Below, one piece after another: positions 61,101 through 64,000 of a stretch of DNA of 64,000 nt. The DNA is from Callipepla californica brunnescens (lineage: Eukaryota > Chordata > Aves > Galliformes > Odontophoridae): the NCBI GenBank assembly GCA_023055505.1, contig JALIRH010000045.1, positions 434,001-498,000 of the forward strand, written 5' to 3'. The notes under the pieces were generated by a model that saw only the letters and a list, made by a program, of their open reading frames with translations, was not told the origin of the DNA and searched no databases. Each line of letters begins with the position of its first letter. Position 1 is the first letter of the stretch. The translations under genes were made by a program, and so were the position numbers.

Positions 61101-62182
61101 CCACTAAGCCTATCAAAATCCACTCAATGCAACTGCACCTGGAGCACGCCCACAGCCACAGACTAGAGCTTTTTCTGCTTTGTCACACTGAAGTTTCACC
61201 TGCTTTGATTTCCTACAGGATTATTCGCTAGATAAAGAGCAAGGTTAATTTGACAGCTAACAGCACCCGTTGCTGTGAAGTCACTTGGTTTACTTTAGGC
61301 ACATCTAACTGTAATTAATACCTCTTAGGCTTTGCTCTGCTATGGTCTACCCTGTACCATCTGAAGACTTTTCCCCATTTTTTTATGTGTAACAGTTACT
61401 TGTAGATGTAGTTAGTTACTTGCAGGTGTCCCTGTTCATTGCAGGGGAGTTGGACTAGATGACCTTCAAGGGCCCCTCCAACTGCAATGATTCTACAATC
61501 CTACTTGGGTTGATGGTTGGAGAGAATAATCTTAGTGATTCCACAATTCTGTGTTTCATCTCTCCTTGGGCTGAGTCACTGTGTCCTCTTTGGGTTTCCA
61601 GACCAGAAATGAAGGAATATAGCTAAAGAATCCTCAATGATTTGAATTGCAGACCTTCAAGATTGTCTACTTCCAACATTTCTGAGCTGGGACAACTCCC
61701 ACTGGGTCAAGTTATTTGCTAATTACTCTGAAACATTTTCCTTAAGCTGGAGTCACACTTTAACACACATTTCAAAGGGCACTGACAGCCTGTGGTACCT
61801 GGTTCAGAGAAAAAGAAGTGAAATAATGCTTTGTGTCTTACTGAGATTTTGAAAGAGGTTGGGAAGGAGCAAAGCACTACGTGGCACATAACCCTGTGGG
61901 TTCTGTTCCTTCCCAGCCACAAGAGAGTCTGCATTTGTCCACGCCATCGCGTCAGCAGGCGTCGCCTTCGCTGTGACCCGCTCCTGCGCCGAGGGCACAT
62001 CCACCATCTGCGGCTGCGATTCCCACCACAAAGGGCCTCCAGGAGAAGGCTGGAAATGGGGTGGATGCAGTGAGGATGCTGACTTCGGGGTGCTGGTGTC
62101 CCGGGAATTCGCGGATGCTCGAGAGAACCGTCCAGACGCACGCTCGGCCATGAACAGACACAACAACGAGGCCGGAAGGACG
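43064..62182 (+). CDS. WNT3: WNT3, N-terminal part (coding exons 1-3 of a gene continuing past the window)
   Basis: Secreted canonical Wnt ligand; in vertebrates WNT3 acts in gastrulation, limb and facial outgrowth. Exons 43064-43143, 56457-56698 and 61917-62182 join in phase (2 then 1 then 0) to encode residues 1-196; human WNT3 has 355. The protein shows a signal peptide (1-21), GYPIWWSLALG at the mature N terminus, CGSIPGLVPKQLRFCRNY, ECQHQFRGRRWNCTT (N90 glycosylation site) and WKWGGCSEDADFG with NRHNNEAGRT at the end. The words CGSIPG, NYIEIMPS, TTIDDS and CDSHHKGPPGEGW fit WNT3, not WNT3A, from remembered sequence. The acylation loop and the C-terminal Cys domain lie on exons right of the window. 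Introns are 13.3 and 5.2 kb. Confidence 0.96.
44687..44707 (+). repeat. Poly-T run
   Basis: About 21 T in WNT3 intron 1. Confidence 0.8.
45094..45170 (-). mobile_element. Short CR1 tail
   Basis: AATCATAGGATCATTTGAGT, TGGAAGGGACCCTTAAAGGT and ATCCAACTCTCCTGCAATGA. Confidence 0.75.
46360..46432 (+). mobile_element. Short CR1 tail
   Basis: ATATCAGACTAGATGACTTT, CCTCCACCTAAATCAGTTCT and ATGACTCTGTGATCT. Confidence 0.55.
46706..46767 (+). repeat. (TTTTA)n microsatellite
   Basis: About nine clean TTTTA units followed by a T run. Confidence 0.9.
47892..47985 (-). mobile_element. CR1 3' fragment
   Basis: TTAGAATCATAAAATGTTAA, GGTTGGAAAAGACCACTGCA and CAACCCATCCCCACCATGCC. Confidence 0.8.
48315..48415 (+). 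mobile_element. CR1 3' end
   Basis: GGGACATGGTTTAGTGAGCA, GGATGGTTGGATTTGGTGAT and CCTTTTCCAAACTTAGTGAT, then a diverged tail. Confidence 0.8.
49245..49560. promoter_or_regulatory. Candidate enhancer with palindromic octamer cluster
   Basis: A 16-bp perfect palindrome ATTTGCATATGCAAAT at 49394-49409 consists of two back-to-back octamer (POU factor) sites. ATGCAT follows at 49413-49418 and another perfect ATGCAAAT at 49422-49429. Nearby are a TCF/LEF-type ATCAAAG (49255-49261) and a forkhead-like TGTTTATT upstream of the palindrome. No CR1 or simple repeat covers the block. It sits 6.3 kb downstream of the WNT3 start, in intron 1. Enhancer function is inferred. Confidence 0.5.
50445..50705 (+). 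mobile_element. CR1 3' end
   Basis: TTAGGAAAAACTTCTCTGAA, CAGTCTGCCCAGAGTGGC, GTCCCTGGAGGTGTTCACTT, GGACATGGTTAGTGGGCATG and a tail ATTCTACGTTTCTATGATTC. Confidence 0.8.
51545..51770 (-). mobile_element. CR1 fragment (tail plus possible body)
   Basis: AATCACTGAATCGCTATAGT, TTGGAAAGACCACTAAGACC and CCATCCAGCCCACCCATC. The following part (to about 51770) may be an internal CR1 segment but is too diverged to be sure. Confidence 0.55.
52100..52244 (+). mobile_element. Two tandem CR1 tails
   Basis: GGTTGGAATAAATGATATTA ... CCTTAATGTTCTGTGATTCT and GGGCATGTTGGGGATGGGTT ... CCAACCTTAATGATTCCATG. Confidence 0.75.
53771..53860 (-). mobile_element. CR1 3' fragment
   Basis: GAATTGTAGAACATTAAGGT, TGGAAAAGACCTCCAAGTAC and CCCAACCCATCCCACCATGA. 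Confidence 0.75.
55350..55523 (+). repeat. Purine-rich tract in WNT3 intron 1
   Basis: About 170 bp of GGGAAA/GAAGGG-type sequence with only scattered pyrimidines. Confidence 0.8.
56121..56416 (-). mobile_element. CR1 pair abutting the WNT3 exon 2 acceptor
   Basis: Two tails (56121-56190 and 56197-56260) followed by the CR1 body: CCACCATGCCCACTGACCAT, TCCAGAGATGGTGACTCCAT, TTCCTAAAACTCAACCAGAA and CCCCTGGCACAACTG. CR1 similarity fades near 56410-56416, about 40 bp before exon 2. Confidence 0.8.
56457..56698 (+). CDS. WNT3: WNT3 coding exon 2
   Basis: 242 nt, the expected size for Wnt3 exon 2. The acceptor is CTCTCCTTTGCAG and the donor is GTAAAC. It encodes SLALGQQYSSLGSQPILCG, LRFCRNYIEIMPSVAEG, ECQHQFRGRRWNCTT and DDSLAIFGPVLDK, with one base of the next Ala codon. 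Cysteines 45, 59, 80 and 91 are in place. A CR1 element on the opposite strand reaches to within about 40-50 bp of the acceptor. Confidence 0.97.
57079..57345 (-). repeat. Compound satellite: telomeric core flanked by (CCCAT)n
   Basis: (CCCAT)n at 57081-57110, then about 130 bp of CCCTAA and CCCTAC hexamers (57111-57240), then diverged (CCCAT)n to about 57345. Much purer than the 34971 tract. The minus strand is G-rich. Confidence 0.92.
58091..58109 (+). repeat. Poly-A run
   Basis: About 18 A after TTTTTTCTACC in WNT3 intron 2. Confidence 0.8.
58381..58822 (+). mobile_element. CR1 with four tandem 3' tails
   Basis: A CR1 body (AGGACAAGAGGAAATGGCCT, GGTTTAGGTTGGATACTGAG, CCTGGAGGTATTTGAGAGA) is followed by four successive tail units ending near 58595, 58665, 58743 and 58822. 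Each contains a variant of GGACTCGATGACCTTGGAGG and TCCAACCTTAT. Confidence 0.8.
59255..59850. promoter_or_regulatory. CpG island inside WNT3 intron 2
   Basis: About 600 bp, G+C-rich, with roughly thirty CpGs, surrounded by CpG-poor DNA. It includes an intact SOX-type AACAATGG at 59538-59545. A perfect octamer ATTTGCAT lies just upstream at 59110-59117. It overlaps no recognised exon or repeat. It could be an alternative promoter, an orphan CpG island enhancer or an unannotated exon. Confidence 0.55.
60232..60310 (+). mobile_element. Short CR1 tail
   Basis: GAGTTGGACTCTGATCCTTG, GGGTCCCTCCCAGTTTGAGA and ATTCTATGATTCCATGGTTC. Confidence 0.75.
61425..61550 (+). mobile_element. CR1 tail pair before WNT3 exon 3
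   Basis: GTCCCTGTTCATTGCAGGGG, AGTTGGACTAGATGACCTTC and CCTCCAACTGCAATGATTCT, then GGTTGATGGTTGGAGAGAAT and ATTCCACAATTCTGTG. Confidence 0.75.
61917..62182 (+). CDS. WNT3: WNT3 coding exon 3
   Basis: 266 nt, with acceptor TTCCCAG and a near-ideal donor GTGAGT. It encodes TRESAFVHAIASAGVAFAV, SCAEGTSTICGCDSHHKG, WKWGGCSEDADFG and ARENRPDARSAMNRHNNEAG, ending in phase 0 at RT. Arg replaces the Lys remembered for human WNT3 in NKHNNEAG. A CR1 fragment begins about 44 bp after the donor. Confidence 0.97.
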
Positions 62183-62225
62183 GTGAGTGCTCCACAGGCA
62201 CAGAGCTGCATGGGCAGCCCTGCTC

Positions 62226-62282
62226 TAGGTGGTTGGACTGTGGGAGCTCCAGAGGTCCCTTCCAACCCCTAAAATTCTATGG
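62226..62282 (+). mobile_element. Short CR1 tail after WNT3 exon 3
   Basis: GTGGTTGGACTGTGGGAGCT, CCAGAGGTCCCTTCCAACCC and AAAATTCTATGGG; it starts about 44 bp downstream of the exon 3 donor. Confidence 0.7.
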
Positions 62283-62379
62283 GTAGATACACAGATGATT
62301 AGAGCAGCTCTCCAACACGTATATCCCACCATGCAATGTACCCCAACAGATACCTCCCACCAAAGCTCCTACCCACAAT

Positions 62380-62591
62380 TATATCAGGATATATTAGGAA
62401 GCATTTCTTCTCCAAAAGAGCAGTGGTGCACCGGCACAGGCTGCTCAGGGGGGCGGTGGAGCCAACATCCCTGGAGGAGCTCAAGAACCTTGGAGATGTG
62501 GCACTGAGGGATGTGGTCAGTGGGCAAGGTGGGGGTGGGCAGGGTTGGGCTTGGGTATCTTGGAGACCTTTTCCAACCTGAACGATTTTAG
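62380..62591 (+). mobile_element. CR1 3' end
   Basis: ATATTAGGAAGCATTTCTTC, GGCACAGGCTGCTCAGGGGG, TCCCTGGAGGAGCTCAAGAA and CCTTTTCCAACCTGAACGAT. Confidence 0.8.
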
Positions 62592-62692
62592 GCACCAGCC
62601 TACGCTTTCCAGACACAGCTCAGCTGTTTGAATCCAGTTGAAAAAGGGGTTGGGATGTAAATCATAGGATCATTAAGAAAAGGTCACTAAGA

Positions 62693-63375
62693 TTGTGATG
62701 AGCTCTGAGGAGAGGAACCTGGGTGTCCTTGTGGATAACAGGCTGGTCATGAGCCAGCAGTGCCCTGGTGGCCAAGAACGACAATGGCATCCTGGGGTGC
62801 ATTAAGAAGACTGTGGCCAGCAGGTCGAGGGAGGTGATCCTCCCCCTCTACTCTGCCCTGGTGAGGTCTTACCTGGAGTACTGCGTGCAGTTCTGGGTTT
62901 CCTGGTACAAAAAAGACAGGGACCTCCTCGAAAGAGTTCAGTGGAGGGCTACAATGATGATAAAGGGCATGGAAAACCTCCCTTATGAGGAAAGACTGAG
63001 AGTCCTGAGTCTGTTCAGCCTTGAAAAAACAAGACTCAGAGGGGATGTGATCCATGTTTGTAAATATCTAAGGAGCGGGAGGCAAAGGGACGAGGCTGGA
63101 CTCTTCTCAGCAGTGTGTGGCAACAGGATGAGGGCAAATGGATGCAAACTGAAGCATAGGAAGTTCTGCACAAATGTGTGTGGGAACATCTTCACAATGC
63201 AGTGACAGAGCACTGGAACTGCACAGAGGGGTGGTGGAGAAGAATTTCACTGGAGAAGTTCAAGACCCACCTGGATGCCTACCTGTGCAGTCTGGGATAG
63301 AGAGCTGCTTTGCAGGGGGGTTGGACAAGATGATGATCTCTGGAGGTCCCCTCCAACCTCTACAATTTTGTGACT
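62693..63375 (+). mobile_element. CR1 with an ORF2 remnant
   Basis: The longest CR1 coding remnant here: an open frame at 62768-63205 reads AKNDNGILGCIKKTVASRSR, VILPLYSALVRSYLEYCVQF and LFSLEKTRLRGDVIHVCKYL, the conserved C-terminal end of CR1 reverse transcriptase ORF2. It is 5'-truncated and non-autonomous. Confidence 0.9.
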
Positions 63376-63655
63376 GTCTAGTCTAACCATCCACCTACCA
63401 CCAATACTGCCCACTAAGCCATGTCCATTATCACATCTCCATGGTTCTTTAACACTTGCAGGGACAGTGACTCTACCACCTCTCTGGGCAACCTGTGCCA
63501 ATGCATCACTGCTCTTTTGGAGAAGTTTATCTAATAGTTAGCCTGAACCTCCCCTGCTGCAATGTGAGGCCATTTCCTTTCAAGCAGAGGCCGACCTCAC
63601 CCCACCACAACGTCCTTTCAGGCAGTTGTAGAGAGCAATGAGCCTCCTCCACATA
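63376..63655 (-). mobile_element. CR1 fragment, tail to tail with the previous element
   Basis: GTCTAGTCTAACCATCCACC, CCCACTAAGCCATGTCCATT, CCACCTCTCTGGGCAACCTG and CCTTTCAGGCAGTTGTAGAG, all minus-strand CR1. It begins exactly where the plus-strand element ends. Confidence 0.8.
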
Positions 63656-63898
63656 ATTATGAATGAAAACATCAACTAACCAATAGATTCAGTTGTTCAC
63701 AAAGCAATTCTACTTAACATTGGCAGAGCCTGAGCAATCCAGCCCTGCCTAATGACTATTTCACTCCAGTATTATAGTATTGAAGAACATTAAAAAACAT
63801 TATTTCTTAAATCATTTTGTGTCAGTGTACACTGAAATGGTCTAGGATGGTACATGAATAGCTGCTTTCCTAGATAAATTAATCTTTCAGTATTCAAA

Positions 63899-63921
63899 GG
63901 GGGGGGGGGGGGGGGGGGGGG
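63899..63921 (+). repeat. Long poly-G run
   Basis: 23 consecutive G followed by AAGAAGATAA. It is unusual for this AT-rich setting; it could be a true G run or an assembly artefact. Confidence 0.85.
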
Positions 63922-64000
63922 AAGAAGATAATTGCTAGATTTTAAGCTTGGACAACCATTTAGACTCAAATATTGTGTGTAATTTCTATCACTTGAGGGG

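Larger units (their letters stand above)
56699..61916 (+). other. WNT3: WNT3 intron 2
   Basis: 5.2 kb. In order it holds a compound telomere-like satellite (57079-57345), an A run (58091-58109), a tandem CR1-tail array (58381-58822), an octamer site (59110-59117), a CpG island (59255-59850) and CR1 fragments near 60232 and 61425. The stretch 60320-61400 shows nothing recognisable. Confidence 0.9.
62183..64000 (+). other. WNT3: Start of WNT3 intron 3 (continues past the window)
   Basis: About 1.8 kb, mostly CR1 (62226-63655) followed by AT-rich sequence and a long G run at 63899-63921. The next WNT3 exon is not reached. Confidence 0.9.

Noticed and set aside
43064..62182. Identity as WNT3A
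   Set aside because: CGSIPG, NYIEIMPS, TTIDDS and CDSHHKGPPGEGW fit WNT3; WNT3A differs at these words and pairs with WNT9A, not WNT9B.
61719..62201. 160-codon minus-strand frame opposite WNT3 exon 3
   Set aside because: Shadow of the conserved exon on the other strand; the plus-strand Wnt reading explains it.
62768..63205. 145-codon frame that looks like a real protein gene
   Set aside because: It is the C-terminal end of a 5'-truncated CR1 reverse transcriptase, so it is annotated as a mobile element.

Overview
The window is vertebrate nuclear DNA from a bird, most likely a galliform close to Gallus. The main reasons are about 35 CR1 LINE 3' ends carrying the typical avian tail (ATTCTATGATTCT), three deleted mariner elements of the chicken Galluhop/Mariner1_GG type, short introns and several TTAGGG-type interstitial tracts. 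No bacterial operon, CRISPR array or plasmid-like feature is present, and I saw no tRNA or rRNA gene.

Two developmental genes lie head to head. WNT9B is on the minus strand. All four coding exons can be assembled with consensus splice sites and compatible phases (29408-29499, 24161-24417, 19775-20040, 18507-18983), giving a predicted 363-residue protein. WNT3 is on the plus strand. Its first three coding exons are present (43064-43143, 56457-56698, 61917-62182), covering residues 1-196. The exons for the rest of the protein, including the acylation-site hairpin, lie beyond the right edge. The WNT3/WNT9B pair in this divergent order matches the arrangement on human 17q21 and, from memory, chicken chromosome 27.

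Layout. 1-14.2 kb: flank downstream of WNT9B, with CR1 fragments and one mariner. 14.2-18.5 kb: repeat-poor DNA that may hold a long WNT9B 3' UTR. 18.5-29.5 kb: WNT9B, with a CpG-rich first exon and promoter. 29.7-42.7 kb: the spacer between the two promoters. It holds CR1s, a purine tract, a mariner 3' end, about 700 bp of degenerate CCCTAA repeat, a Pro/Lys-rich minisatellite and an unexplained repeat-free block with an RFX-type X-box. 42.7-43.1 kb: WNT3 promoter and 5' UTR. 43.1-56.5 kb: WNT3 intron 1, with a striking palindromic octamer cluster near 49.4 kb. 56.7-61.9 kb: intron 2, with a compound telomere-like satellite, a tandem array of CR1 tails and a CpG island not explained by any known exon. 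62.2-64 kb: start of intron 3, packed with CR1.

Both genes encode secreted, lipid-modified Wnt ligands that act through Frizzled/LRP receptors. Their divergent arrangement makes shared cis-regulation plausible. The most interesting parts are therefore the non-coding blocks that repeats do not explain (about 37.3-37.65, 49.2-49.55 and 59.1-59.85 kb). No new protein-coding system could be supported. The remaining long open frames look like low-complexity, CpG-driven, transposon or chance frames.
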